From assembly GCA_001414485.1 (NCBI GenBank), contig LLEY01000129.1:1-64000 (forward strand): a stretch of 64,000 nucleotides of DNA. The letters run 5' to 3'. Every line of letters starts with the position of its first letter. The stretch's first letter is position 1. Below the pieces are notes generated by a model. It worked only from the letters and a program-made list of their open reading frames with translations. It was not told the DNA's origin and did no database searches. Below are positions 22,640 through 33,507 of this stretch, one piece after another. The translations under genes and the position numbers were made by a program. The stretch comes from Calycina herbarum. Its lineage: Eukaryota > Ascomycota > Leotiomycetes > Helotiales > Pezizellaceae.

Positions 22640-22759
22640 GGCGGAAAATTTTCATATATTGAGCAGGATGCTAATGAGGTTTCGGCTTAGAGACGACTTG
22701 CTTCGAGTAAAGTCATAATAGCGCGGGAGTACTAAGCAATTCATGCCTATGTAGCGCTA
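22640..22759. promoter_or_regulatory. Shared divergent upstream region
   Basis: 120 bp separate the start of the DUF7580 relic (minus) from the start of the C2H2-ankyrin relic (plus). If both were once active they shared this promoter. The ankyrin gene lacks its usual N-terminal part, so the original promoter may have been altered by a deletion here. Confidence 0.3.
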
Positions 22760-25382
22760 TTGATCTGTGGCGGGATATTTGAAAACAGAACAGAAGTCGA
22801 ATCAGAAACGGACGATGAGGCAACGACGATTGGAGGAGTTTCAGAAATTAGGGAGTTATCTCTTACTATTACCGGATCAGTCACTCGACTCTTTAAATTA
22901 TCCATGGCAATTAGTACGCCTACACCTCGCCATCGGTATGAAAGACTTGCAACAATCGAGCTACTTGGCTCCTTCTTCGATGTCTGCCACGTCCGAGAAA
23001 GATTTCCAAAGGCGGAAAGACATGCGTGGTTAGCAGAACGTTTAGGAAAAGCAAACGCTCAGCGCCGTGACTATTTTCGATATCGTAGGAAACATCAGGA
23101 AAAGCTGGCAAAGGAGACGAAAGAAGAGCATGCACACCAAGAAAACAAGGAAAGGGCACTTCCAGAAAGCAAGAGCGAGAGCAGAGAACATCAAGACAGT
23201 TTGAGAGTGAAGAGCTCCCTTGGCAGTACCAAGGCCAGTACTTACGTTCCCCCATCAACCTCAGTCAATGTCGAAAAGGTTGAGGAAGATTCAGAGACTG
23301 GCCAGTCGGAAACGTCTTACGCAACCTCTGTGGACGAGGGAACCACTGGGGCTCTTCACGTCCCTCCGCCACCACCAGAATTTGATCAAGACCTCCCATT
23401 CGAGTGCCCCTATTGCTTTACTATCTAGTCACCTCCTAACAGACAAGCATAGAAGTAAGTGATCCACAAGCTTAAATTGGGCCTCACAAAATAAAAATTT
23501 CTAACCCTCTATCAGAAAACATGTTTTCAACGATCTCCAATCTTACGTATGTACATTTGGATCGTGCGCAGCAAAACCTTTTATGAGTAGGCATGCATGG
23601 TTTGAGCATGAGTTGCAGATTCACAGAAAAGAGTGGATTTGCAACCTATGTGAACATACTTCTTTTTCGTCAGCACCTGCTCTTCAGTCGCACCTGCAAG
23701 AATGCCACGGAGAAGAAGTTACGGAACGCCAACTGCCGGTAATAATAGAACTTTGCGAAGAGCCCCTCAACGAAATATGGCCGGAAGACTGTCCATTATG
23801 CAATAAATGGGCTCTAGTTATCCAGACACGAGAGTTTGCGCTCAATCCGGATACCGCTTCTAAAAAGATAGTGGTGACTCCAATCCAGTTTAGACGACAT
23901 TTAGGATCTCATCTCGAGCAGCTTGCACTTTTTGCCCTCCCCAAACATCACGGTGACGATAATACTAGTAACATTGACTCCAATGATGCTATAGCTGATG
24001 GCAGTTCTCATGACAGTTCTCATGACAGTTCTCATGATGGTTTTACAATAAACTCCACTGGTAGTGGCACTAGCAGCCCACCGGACATTGAGAGCCTTCA
24101 AGAGAGCGACCCACTATGTATAGCTACCAGGAAAGAGCAGCTGTCTGAGGTTCGAAGGCTTCTGAAGGATGGTGCTGACCCAAATTCTCCCGGAACATAC
24201 AATGAGAATGCTCTACAAGTTGCGTCGCGTTCTGGTAATCTCGACCTGGTAAGAATGTTGATAGAACATGGAGCGAATATCAACTCATATGGTCCGAATG
24301 GGACAGCCCTACATGTTGCAGTAGTCAATGATCACTTCAACATTGTGAATTCTTTGCTAGATGGCGGAGCCGACCCCAACCTCGTGAGCCCGGGTGGAAC
24401 AACATTATTATAAGTTGCAGCAGCGTATGGCTATTTCGACATCACTGAGGTGTTGCTACGCTCTGGAGCCGATATCGACTTCCAAGGCCCTAATGGAACA
24501 GCCCTACATGTTGCAGTATTCAATGGTCACTTCAAAGTTGCAAAGCTGTTGCTAAACTCTGGAGCCGACCCTAACTCCCCAGGTCCGAATGGCACAGCTC
24601 TACAAGCTGCTAAAGGCTACCCGACCATGGAGTTCCTATTAATTGAAAACGGTGCTGAAGTTCAAAATACAACCCAGTACATTGCAACAAAAATGGAACT
24701 AGAAAGGAGCGCAATTTTCATACAACGCTCCTGGCGGCGGAACCGTAGGCGATCTAGTGGTCAACTAACCTTCGCGGATGGTGCCTGGCTTGTATACCAA
24801 TCTTTAAGCCTAGACAAGCGCGCAACCAATCCTTGGAGTGAAACTTTTGAAGGACTGGAGAGCCACTTCAGACCATCTATCGACCCTCAGTATAGAGGTT
24901 TGCTTCCGCTCCCGCCCAGTGAACCAGCAAGTCCAGCCAGTGAGGAGTTGAGCGAATTTCCCTCTTTACCAGAGAGCCGACCACACACTCCGGAAGAGGA
25001 GGGATTTAAATCTCCTCGGGAACCTTTGCAGAAGACTTCAGTCAAATCTCCAAGCGATAGTGCTGTCCCAATAAACTTCATGAGAAAATTCAACGGACTT
25101 CCCATAACCTCGACTAACGACTCCTTCCCATTTGCCCGCAAGTCTCGAAATCAACCTACATTTTGGGACAGTTCCAAAGAGTATCGGCCCTTGTATCTTC
25201 CAGAAACCTTACGAAGTCATGGATCAATAATTGATATTGAGGAAGAGGTGCAACAACGTGAATTTGGTGAGCTTCCACCTCTACCAGAGACCCGACCACA
25301 GCCACCGGAAGAGGAGCAACAACTTGAACTCAATGAGCTTCCATCTCTGCCAGAAAGCGGCCCGCAGACACCGGAAGACTAG
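22760..25382 (+). pseudogene. C2H2 zinc-finger / ankyrin-repeat / IQ protein, disrupted
   Basis: Order on the plus strand: a family-typical segment (S-V-T-R-L-F-K-L-S-M-A-I, then W-L-A-E-R-L-G-K-A and F-R-Y-R-R-K-H); F-E-C-P-Y-C-F; an intron at 23455-23515 (GTAAGT, branch CTAAC, CAG); several C2H2-like units (W-I-C-N-L-C-E-H, S-H-L-Q-E-C-H, D-C-P-L-C); the family signature H-L-E-Q-L-A-L-F-A-L-P; about six ankyrin repeats (24100-24660); an IQ-like motif F-I-Q-R-S-W-R-R-N-R-R-R; and a tail with three near-copies of F/L-P-x-L-P-E-S/T-x-P-x-T/P-P-E. In-frame stops: TAG 23426-23428, TAG 23450-23452 (family Trp in A-W-K-K-H-V-F) and TAA 24411-24413 (a Gln fits, L-L-Q-V-A-A-A). These three are what C-to-T change at CpA or TpG gives. 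The N-terminal ~150 residues usual in this family are missing. Probably a signalling or incompatibility-type family; the exact role is unknown. Confidence 0.75.
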
Positions 25383-25764
25383 CAACCACTTGCCGGCTAG
25401 TCCAATTTCTGGGTGCAACTGCAGATCACAATCATCCAAGACTTTGCTTCCAAGTTGAGTACAGTCATCTCGCCAACGACAGTGCCACAGCTGTACCAAG
25501 ACAGCAACATCAAATCCAAAGAATTGTATGACTGGAACCGTGGTTTGTCAATGCTGAATTCCCAGTCAACCTTGTCTATCATCAGTTCGAAATAAAATAC
25601 CATCTAGTAAGAGGATCTTCTATTACTCTCTGGCAAACTTTTTTATCTTGTTATTGAAAATATTCTAACATAATGAACAGGTATTACCCGGGAAGGTTCA
25701 GAAGAATCAGGAGATCTAGCTACAATTATCCGAGAACATTTCGCACAATAAGAAAGAAGGATAG
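25383..25764 (+). pseudogene. Probable C-terminal continuation of the ankyrin gene
   Basis: The frame of the ankyrin relic continues past TAG 25380-25382 and a second TAG into V-Q-L-Q-I-T-I-I-Q-D-F-A-S-K-L and E-L-Y-D-W-N-R-G. A one-base loss near 25545 then shifts to N-A-E-F-P-V-N-L-V-Y-H-Q-F-E-I. A possible intron at 25607-25680 (GTAAGA, branch CTAAC, CAG) joins to V-L-P-G-K-V-Q-K-N-Q-E-I, ending K-K-E-G-stop at 25764. The reading is coherent, but it needs several repairs and no family match was recognised. Confidence 0.35.
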
Positions 25765-27297
25765 TAAAGACCAACTCTCCTAGCCAGCTTATACAAAAAA
25801 AGGCGATCTTCCACTTCTAACCCCCGAGAGTTGCCAAGTGCAACCTAAACTCGAACTTGGCCAGAGCGTTTTCCAAGAAACAACAACTAGGCTTCTACCA
25901 CCGGAACCGAACATGGGCCTCGGGGAGAAGATTGGAAACACAATGCTTGCGGTACTCCCCTCAAGGTTAAACATCTCAGTCTCTTTGGGTTTCAGTGTCC
26001 AAGTATGTAAAGATAAATCTAGACCTTTAAGCAAAATAGGTTAACAATGCATAGGCAGAAGAAACGGAAGAAGCATAGCAATCGAATTGGGGAAGTAATC
26101 ACACTCCCAGAAGGAATACACGGAGGTTTCCCTTATCCATTCAAATTAGAGAGCGTCGTGACATCCTCCCATTCTTTGTGATCCACTGAAACAAACACAA
26201 TCAACAACAGAAGATACAAACGAACATGTAACAAGAGATTACGCCTTACATCATCAAAAACGAAGGGAAGAAGATTCACTAAACCAACTTCAACTTCTCC
26301 ACTTCTCAAAGCTTATCTAATAACCTTCATTCACTACACGTCGTCCACTCCCTCTCAACAATCAAGCCTTTGTCTACAGTAAGAGACGCGAGTACGACCA
26401 AGCCCCACTAATCCAACAATAAGATTGACTCGTCAACCACTCAGCTCCCCCTCGCTCAGCCCTACCCATAAACTTAAAAAGAAAAGTAGACAAAGAACTA
26501 GAAATAGACGCCAAGAGAATACGAGCATCCTTTCAAAGTCAATTGCAAAGGGTAAAAAGAAAAAAGAATAAACTTTCGGTTCAAGAATTTTTATTTTTAT
26601 ATTCTCCCTTTCACAGCCCCCAGAAAAAGAAGAATTATAGACTACCCCCAAATATTCAAGGGGAGATCCCATTCTCCCCAACCCCTTCCTTCTCACCCCT
26701 TCCTTCGTTTCAGGGAAGGGAAAACTTAGATACTCATTACATTGATACAAGCGAGGTTGCGGATTTCAAAGAATTATTGAAAAACATCCAGCAAAACCTC
26801 CAAATGTGCGGAAGGAGGAAAAAAAATTGGTTGAAAGAAAATTTCAAAACGCCACTGATGCAGAAATATTTCAACTCCCGCCCATTTGGCCCTTGGTGTC
26901 GAAATTCCGTTCATCTCGGAATCGACTTGACTTTCATCGGAACTTTCTAACGCCACAGCAATGCTGTTTGTAATTTCCTTCCTCCTTTCATGAACCCCCC
27001 CCCGCGTCCCGTATTATTCTGAAAAATACAAAAAACTTGAACGCCCGAGACAAAAAAACCAAATGCCGGAAGTAGATCTACGTGCCAATCCAACCAAGTC
27101 ATCATATGCGAATGTTGTGTGGTATCATATAAGGCGCGTATCGTATCCCCTTCTCTCGCTCGCTCGCTAGATACAATTGAAACGTTTCCCAACATAATCA
27201 TGGAAAAAATGAGTGATTGTGAGGTCATCTATGCGTGTAAATGACCGAAAAATAAGATGAATTCGTTCAGATGCTGAGCATAAAACCGTCAAGTATC
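25765..27297. other. Long intergenic region, no supported gene
   Basis: Contains an open plus-strand frame at 25838-26044 that could be further tail of the relic, A-rich stretches around 26200-26580, a C9 run near 26996 and short GCTC repeats (27150-27168). It includes the 3' untranslated region of the phosphatase gene. No domain was recognised. Confidence 0.4.
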
Positions 27298-29676
27298 TCA
27301 TAAGAAATCGTCGATTGACCGAGTAATTGGTGCTTCGCCCTTGGTGGGAGGACTGCGCGGATCCTCGTCGACGGCAAGAGACATTCGCTGGGGTGGAGGA
27401 GGAGATGGAAAGAATGATGAACGTGGAAACTCCATGACCCGAGGGGAGAATAGAGCTGGTGTAGGTGGGACTTCTGCAACAGATGCTCCTCCAAAGCCAA
27501 AGCCAAGTAGTGGGTTTTGAGTCATTTCAGTAACACGTGGTGACATAAGTGCTTCCCAGTCACTCTCTGGGCTAGATTCCTGGCGGTACCGCGGTTGACT
27601 GTTTAATGAAGTGCTGGTAAATCCAAAATCGAAGTCTGAGAACCTAGAGACAGCCGAATCACTAGCAGGCACCTCTCTAGTCTCCTTGGCATTGGCAATG
27701 ACGGCATCTCTAGCTATTGCGCTTGGAGTCGAGTTACCTCGAACACGGGATGGAGTGGCTGGTGGTTCGGAGATATCTGCTGATAACGTTGGGCGATGCT
27801 TGACGGCAGGTTTTCGAACAGCTGTGGACTTCTCGTTCCTCTTCTGATCAATGACCTTCTTGAAGTCGTTCAACGAAAACAGAAGGGACATGTTAGGATT
27901 GACCCATTTGGATTTCTCCTGTGCCCTTGCATACGCTTCTGTTGCTCCCAGATCCGGGTTGATATACATGCCATAAGCAATGATAAGAGTAGCCGAACGA
28001 CTTGCTCCTTGTTGACAATGGACCAATACCCTTTTACCCTCCTTTACTCGTGAATCAATTGTTTCGCAAAGGTCCCAAAGCTCGTCCTTCACATCTGTAT
28101 TATGGTCCCAAGGTACGTGAATATACTCTGGCTGGCGAGGTTCGGTCGAAGCCTTTGGGGTTGTCGGTGACGAATCCGTGGATGCTGGCTGTACCTCAAA
28201 AGCCGTTCTAAACGAGAACATGGAGGCCCCTGTGTCGGGAGGTATATCATTGGACGAATTGATGGGTTTTGGGTTATGAGTAAGGTTGGTGTATGTAATG
28301 GATTCCTCTCTGTCCTGCTCTTGTTTGGCCTTTTCTTCTGCTACTCTGAATGGATTTTTGACTTCCCGAGCAACATTTATGATCACATCAAATTCCCTGG
28401 CTTCTTCGACCTTTGGTTCTAGGTAGAGATGGACACTAGGTTCGTACATTAAAATTGGGCCTTCGGGGTAGGAAGGTGATTTGGCGTCTTCTCCAGAATG
28501 AGGTCGGTCGAAACTATCCCCTCCAACTGTTACACCAGGTATCCTCGTTGCCATCTGAACTCCCGCTGGAGCCTCTTGGTTTTCATCTTCTTCGATGGTG
28601 AACGTGTTTGTCGCCATGTTGGAATCTTTGAATCTAGATGGTCCGAGACCTTTCCGCTCCCCTCCTAATGTCATACCTCCGCTTGGGCCAAATCCAGGAG
28701 TAATGAGCATTTGTGGAGACGAAACTGAATGTTTTAACCCCCTTCTCTGCAGCATCGATGGCAATCTGGGAGATGCGAGAACCTCACCCAAATTTGCGTT
28801 CGCGGTACTGGTATTTAAACTTAACAGACTGGGCTTTTTTCTTGGCTTCAGCGGCGGGGGCTTGATGAATGAAGGTGAAGATGGCTCCGAGGCTTGGAAA
28901 TGTTCCGCGGTAGGGTTTAAGTTGCCCAGATTGAGAGCAAGACTCTTTGGGTTCTTAAACTTTCTTGGTGAGGGAGATGTCATTGGCCGCCCATTAATAG
29001 TTGAGGATTGAATGGGGTTGAGTTCAGTCATCTTTAAGTTTTGGAATGAGTCGAGCCCGAAAGATGAGCCCGCAAAGGACGATAAAGGAACTAGAGTGAT
29101 TGGCGATTCGGGCGAGGAGGAAGGAGAGGGATCTGATAAAGAAGATGAGTCGACCGTAGATATGGTAGTAGTTGGGGAAGAGTCTGTGGAATCTGATGTT
29201 TGGGTAGATGTGCTCTCACAATGTTGATGACCGTGAATTTGGGTGTTGGAGTCGGTATCACTTGTCGTCGAAGTTGAAGTTCGATTTGTATTTTGTTGGG
29301 GCTGTGCTTCCTGTTCTGTTGGTTGCTGTTGTTGGTATGTGTTCACCGGAGCCTTCGCAGATGTTGCATTATTCGAGTTGCCCATCAACGTGGAATCCAT
29401 ATCATATACCGACATGAATGAAGGCATGTGGTTCTCGTACATTCTGGGACCTGACGCAGATGGCATTTTCGAAGAGTTTTGTCGGCTGTATTCTCGATTT
29501 CCTGAACCCTGAATTGCAACCCCGTCTGAACGCTGCCTCGACTTCCTTGCTTTTGATCCACCCACCCCCGATGTTATCGATCGTTCTATTTCTATGGATG
29601 ACGAAGTGGTGGCGGCGGTGAATGACCTCTTTAAAACTCGATCGTTAGCACTCTGAATACCGCAAACTGAGGCCAT
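27298..29676 (-). CDS. Dual-specificity protein phosphatase, Msg5-like
   Basis: Intronless; 792 residues from the chosen start M-A-S-V-C-G (29676). The frame is open to an ATG at 29724 (808 residues), but the first 16 residues look like leader. The signature V-H-C-Q-Q-G-A-S-R-S-A (HCx5R, 27997-28020; Cys at residue 554 of the chosen start) is the cysteine-phosphatase loop. The general acid is Asp in V-P-W-D-H-N (28105-28107), 30 residues earlier. The domain starts near Y-E-P-S-V-H-L-Y-L-E (28446) and ends near F-K-K-V-I-D. About 75 low-complexity residues are inserted between the first beta strands (V-I-N-V-A-R-E-V) and the acid loop. The N-terminal 400 residues are Ser/Thr/Pro/Gln-rich and disordered; the tail has two S-P-R-V repeats. 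Family knowledge: such proteins remove phosphate from Thr and Tyr of MAP kinases (S. cerevisiae Msg5 acts on Slt2 and Fus3). Target here is inferred. No lesion seen. Confidence 0.88.
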   Translation of the reverse strand: MASVCGIQSANDRVLKRSFTAATTSSSIEIERSITSGVGGSKARKSRQRSDGVAIQGSGNREYSRQNSSKMPSASGPRMYENHMPSFMSVYDMDSTLMGNSNNATSAKAPVNTYQQQQPTEQEAQPQQNTNRTSTSTTSDTDSNTQIHGHQHCESTSTQTSDSTDSSPTTTISTVDSSSLSDPSPSSSPESPITLVPLSSFAGSSFGLDSFQNLKMTELNPIQSSTINGRPMTSPSPRKFKNPKSLALNLGNLNPTAEHFQASEPSSPSFIKPPPLKPRKKPSLLSLNTSTANANLGEVLASPRLPSMLQRRGLKHSVSSPQMLITPGFGPSGGMTLGGERKGLGPSRFKDSNMATNTFTIEEDENQEAPAGVQMATRIPGVTVGGDSFDRPHSGEDAKSPSYPEGPILMYEPSVHLYLEPKVEEAREFDVIINVAREVKNPFRVAEEKAKQEQDREESITYTNLTHNPKPINSSNDIPPDTGASMFSFRTAFEVQPASTDSSPTTPKASTEPRQPEYIHVPWDHNTDVKDELWDLCETIDSRVKEGKRVLVHCQQGASRSATLIIAYGMYINPDLGATEAYARAQEKSKWVNPNMSLLFSLNDFKKVIDQKRNEKSTAVRKPAVKHRPTLSADISEPPATPSRVRGNSTPSAIARDAVIANAKETREVPASDSAVSRFSDFDFGFTSTSLNSQPRYRQESSPESDWEALMSPRVTEMTQNPLLGFGFGGASVAEVPPTPALFSPRVMEFPRSSFFPSPPPPQRMSLAVDEDPRSPPTKGEAPITRSIDDFL

Positions 29677-31450
29677 GATGTGAATGGTTAGGACTAGTGG
29701 ATGTGGTAGCTTGTAAGCTGTCAAGACATAATCTCTCAGTCAGATCGAACAAGTGAAGTTATGACTAGTCAATCGTCGTGTATCCTGACACCGACGGGTT
29801 GCTTGAATGATTGTGGGGGGAAACTCAGAGTGGAGCCTCCTGGGCAGTGAACATGAAAGGAAGGAGAGACGAAAAAAAGGGATGTATTTACCAAGGACTA
29901 TGCGGCCGCTCGGAAAAGGCCGTGTTGATGGTAGACCTCGTGGATTAGCGCCGTGAATGACAAGTACAGCGCGGCTAGTTATTGGAAATGCCAAACCAAG
30001 CAGGATCAGGGATGTTGACGGCGTAGACGATCACTAGAAACAAGACTGCTACGAAAAGGCAACCACTGCCACGAAGGATGAACCGTCAAGTAAGTGTAGC
30101 CCGTTCGATAAATTTAAAGGCGCAGAAAAGGATGGGATGGCCGAGGCGAGGAGGAGTGCCGCGGTTTGATCGAGGACCCAAGGTAGTCCAGCAGCCTGGT
30201 CGCAACGCCTGGTGAAAGGAGAGAAGGGCGGCGGAAGGAGAGGAGGAGGGAGAGAAGAAAAGGGAGGCGGGTGCGCGCGCAAGTTGATGAAAATCAATAG
30301 AATCTGGTGAATTGAAGGGTTCGAGGTTTCGAGGGACGAAGACTGATGTTGGCAAAGGGCTTGGGCCAGTCAGCGAGGGTGGTCCAAAAATAGATGTTTT
30401 GCCGCCCAGAAAGAACCTCCGACCAATCAGCGCAGAGGGATCCTTACCAACTTTACACCGCTGTCACTGGTTGCGACTCTTTTGTATGTTATTCCGGGAA
30501 CAGAGGCAAGATGCGGTGCGCTGGCCGTGGAGAAGGGGGGCTCGAGTCGACGCCGGCGCACACAGATGGTGGCTCGGTACTGGACAACAAAGGGCGTCTG
30601 GGGCTGCGTGGTGGGCGTGCGTGCTCTTGTGCAACCGACGAGGCAGTCCGTACGTTTGGTAGAGTCGGGTGGTGGGATTGTGAGGGGATTCGGATTCGGT
30701 CGCGCGTATGCGGCTCTGCTTGGTTGAATGGAAAGGGTGCCCGGCCGCTCCTTCTGCGCCTTTATATGGGTACCAATGGAATACCAATATTATGCCTTGG
30801 CCTTCCAAGAGATGCTGTGAGGCTCTGCACAAGTTGTCCTCCCTGTTATGCCTCCTTCAAGTATCGAAGGGCGGTGGGCGGAGAGAGTCGAAGAACAAAG
30901 GGCAAGTCCGCGAGGGAATGGACGTGAAGGGCGAGCGAGAGCGGAAGAGGACCGAAGTTGCGACGTTTGAACCAGCAGAGTCGACAACTAAAAGAAGACA
31001 ATGATGATATTATAAGTTCATGGTGCGCGCGAGTGGGTGGGTGGTGGAGAGGAGGAGATGTAAACAGAAAGTCCGCGGAAAGGAATTTCGGAGCACGTCT
31101 AAAAAAAGGGTCTTCGTCTCTACGGGGACGGGTGGACGGAGATCAACCTCACAACTCGACAAACCCCTTCTCCAGTTCACAACACAACCACTCAATTAAA
31201 TCATACAAAAATTGGTTCAAGTAACAAGGATCTTCTTAAGAATTTATTCGAACCTTTTATATCTTTTTGCGATCTTTTCCAGACCAGAAAAGTCATATTG
31301 TACATATATGCACGGACGGACTTTTTCCAATCCCCTGCAGTGTTTATTTAAATTACAAACCTTCCAGGGCTTTATTCAGTCTTCTCAATTTCAATGACTT
31401 TTTCTATACTGAATTATAGTTCACTACTTTAATCTGCATTCGTAGGCTTA
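29677..31450. other. Upstream region of the phosphatase gene
   Basis: 1.8 kb without a supported gene. It is GC-richer than the rest of the island, with a pyrimidine-rich tract on the minus strand (30195-30290) that fits a fungal promoter or 5' leader. A minus-strand 84-codon frame at 29740-29994 could be an upstream ORF in a long leader. Other open frames of 80-177 codons overlap each other on both strands and have no motifs. Confidence 0.45.
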
Positions 31451-31658
31451 CAGTGGACAGAAAAAGCAGCAGCGAGCCTGCTTATTTAGCTCGTTGTTCT
31501 AGGGTAATTCAAAGTAATTATCCGATATACTTCAAGCAATTAAAAACCAGGAATTTTAAACAAATCAAATTTCTCACTTGTACTAAAAGGTTGGTGGAAC
31601 AAGGAGCTAGATAGGCAGGTATAAACCCGATATTTACTGCCACTTTTTCTGTCCACCG
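31451..31658. mobile_element. MITE-like inverted-repeat element
   Basis: CAGTGGACAGAAAAAG (31451-31466) is matched by its complement CTTTTTCTGTCCAC (31643-31656), extended by GCRGCAG/CTGCC on the inner side. The unit is about 208 bp and has no coding frame. A TA precedes the left end; the right end has diverged (CCGCG), so a TA duplication is not clean. Size and termini fit a Tc1/mariner-type miniature element. Confidence 0.55.
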
Positions 31659-31995
31659 CGAGCGAGGTAGGGTCTCGCTGATACAGGACGAAAAATCACT
31701 CTTGTATCAAGACTTCAAGTCATTAGGCAATTTGATTCGTGACTATTGCTAGAGTCTACCCGGGTGTCTCTTGTGCCATGACTCCCTTGCCTTAACATTC
31801 GTCGATTTGGATGAGCAAGCAAATAGCAAATGCCAGCATGTACATGCTAACCCAGAACGCCACCAAATGTCTCTTAACGCTCACATAAACCATCGCAAAA
31901 TGCACTAACAGACTTTCCCCTTTGCCACACTAATACAAATGCCCCTTGCGCAAAAGCAATGAATGACCATCTTACCAGCACATATCGGCGCCCAC
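31659..31995. other. Intergenic, 3' flank of the 2EXR gene
   Basis: Nothing coding. A short inverted pair (TGATACA ... TGTATCA, about 31679-31709) is the only structure noticed. Confidence 0.4.
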
Positions 31996-33398
31996 TTATT
32001 TGCCCTTGCCCTTGGCAGAAGCCTTTCTGCTCCTAAGCTTGGAACTGTCACAGAGCATCTTGAACTCCAACTTGGGGATTTTGTCGAGCACGTCGTGTTT
32101 TTCGTATCCCTCCAACAAGTGCTCAGACAAGATATCTTCCACTTCCTATGATGTATTAGTATATCTCTCCGTTGAATGAGTAAAGAAAAAGCAGGATGCT
32201 TACACCAGGCCATTCCATCACATCATCTTCATCGTCCACAATACCCATTGGCGTAAAAGAAGCATAGTGCTCCTCGTAGCTTTTGACAGGTGCAAATGCA
32301 GCTGAATTTCCAACGGCCGGTCGCTCCATCGTCAAAGTGATTCGCTCCAAAGATGGAAAGTCTACACAGACGTGAATATTGCAGTAAGGATGGCTATTCC
32401 AAAGCTCTTGAGCCATTCCTAGGTAACGAATCTTGGAAATGTCCTTGTCATGTAAATCCTTGAGAAGCATCGAGAGTGTGAAGTGACACTTGCGCGTGAT
32501 GGCTATTCGCAGTTAGAATGCATTCAACCCTCTTTACGTGTGTTTATGCTGAAGAAATATGACAACAAGAACAATTTCATGAAGATGCTGATTGGTGGGG
32601 TATTTTACCACTTGATGTGGTTGAATAAACTCCAGAATCATAGTACTGAAAACCAAATTACACGTGGGAGACTTACCTTCACCAAAGTAGATGGTATCGG
32701 AAGAAAAATCAACGTAAATTCGGGGACCCGAAGCAAAAGTTGTCATCGCCAATTGGTAACGATGAAGGGCCATTTCTCGGGACTCTGAACAAACATGGAG
32801 TACTCCTGGAATGGGGGTTGCTGAGTTGTATAGCACACCACGAGGATGTTCTGAATATTTCGTGAGAAGGTTTTTGACATTGACCTGGATGATACGTCCA
32901 TCACAAGCCTTCGTCGCAATCTTCCAGATCTTCAAGCGGATCCTGCAGCAAATTAGCATACGTTTTCCCGTTGACTCAGGAGCCGAGAGCACTAAGTAAG
33001 GATACAACTTGATCCCGGCCTCTAAGAGTAGGAGTTCAAGATAAAAACGAAGGGAAAGCATACTCTGTGGGGAGACGGGGGAAAAGCTCAAAGGCTGTGA
33101 GTGGTTTGAGGGGTTTTGGACCCGCAGCTTCGGCAGCTCTCTTCGCGGCAGCTCGCGTCACGATGGTGGCCCGCTTCTTCTGAATTGGAGGCATCCCGCC
33201 GGTACTGGACGCAACTAGGTCCAAAGGTTGATGGTGTTTTGTTGAGTTGGGATTTCGAAGTTGGAGGAATCCACGCGCATCGGGGCCCAGTGGGTTGGAG
33301 AAAGAAGGCTGAGGCTGAGGTTTGGTTTGGGTTAAGAGCGCGGCGCCAAGCCTTTTAGAACAGACGAGGTCGCTCCTTCTTCCCCTTTGTATCTTCAC
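31996..33398 (-). CDS. 2EXR domain-containing protein, four exons
   Basis: Exons (minus): 33064-33398, 32677-32942, 32204-32502, 31996-32145. Introns: 32943-33063 (GTATGC...TGCAG), 32503-32676 (GTAAGT, branch CTAAC, ATAG), 32146-32203 (GTAAGC, branch CTAAT, CATAG). The joined frame is 1050 nt, 349 residues, with no internal stop; a start at the internal ATG 33194 would give 281 residues. Across junction one the protein reads F-E-L-F-P-R-L-P-T-E-I-R-L-K-I-W-K-I-A, then P-G-V-L-H-V-C-S-E-S-R-E-M-A and I-Y-V-D-F-S-S-D-T-I-Y-F. These are the paired signatures of the 2EXR family, widespread in Pezizomycotina and of unknown biochemical function. The C-terminus is acidic, then ends in a basic S-A-K-G-K-G-K tail. 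Appears intact although only about 100 bp from the mutated arm. Confidence 0.82.
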
Positions 33399-33507
33399 CT
33401 CTGAAACGAAAACTTGCAGATGCTATGACTCCCTCTTTTTGTTGAATTGGCTATTTGGCTTTCAAAAGCAGCCAATACTGAGAACCATCTTGTCTGACAT
33501 TCTTTGA

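Noticed and set aside
30312..31224. Several open frames of 80-177 codons upstream of the phosphatase
   Set aside because: They overlap each other in opposite strands and frames, are Arg/Gly/Cys-rich as expected from GC-rich non-coding DNA, and show no domain. Treated as promoter and leader.
31679..31709. Small inverted pair TGATACA/TGTATCA as a terminator
   Set aside because: The stem is short and interrupted, it is not adjacent to a stop codon, and fungal genes do not use such terminators.
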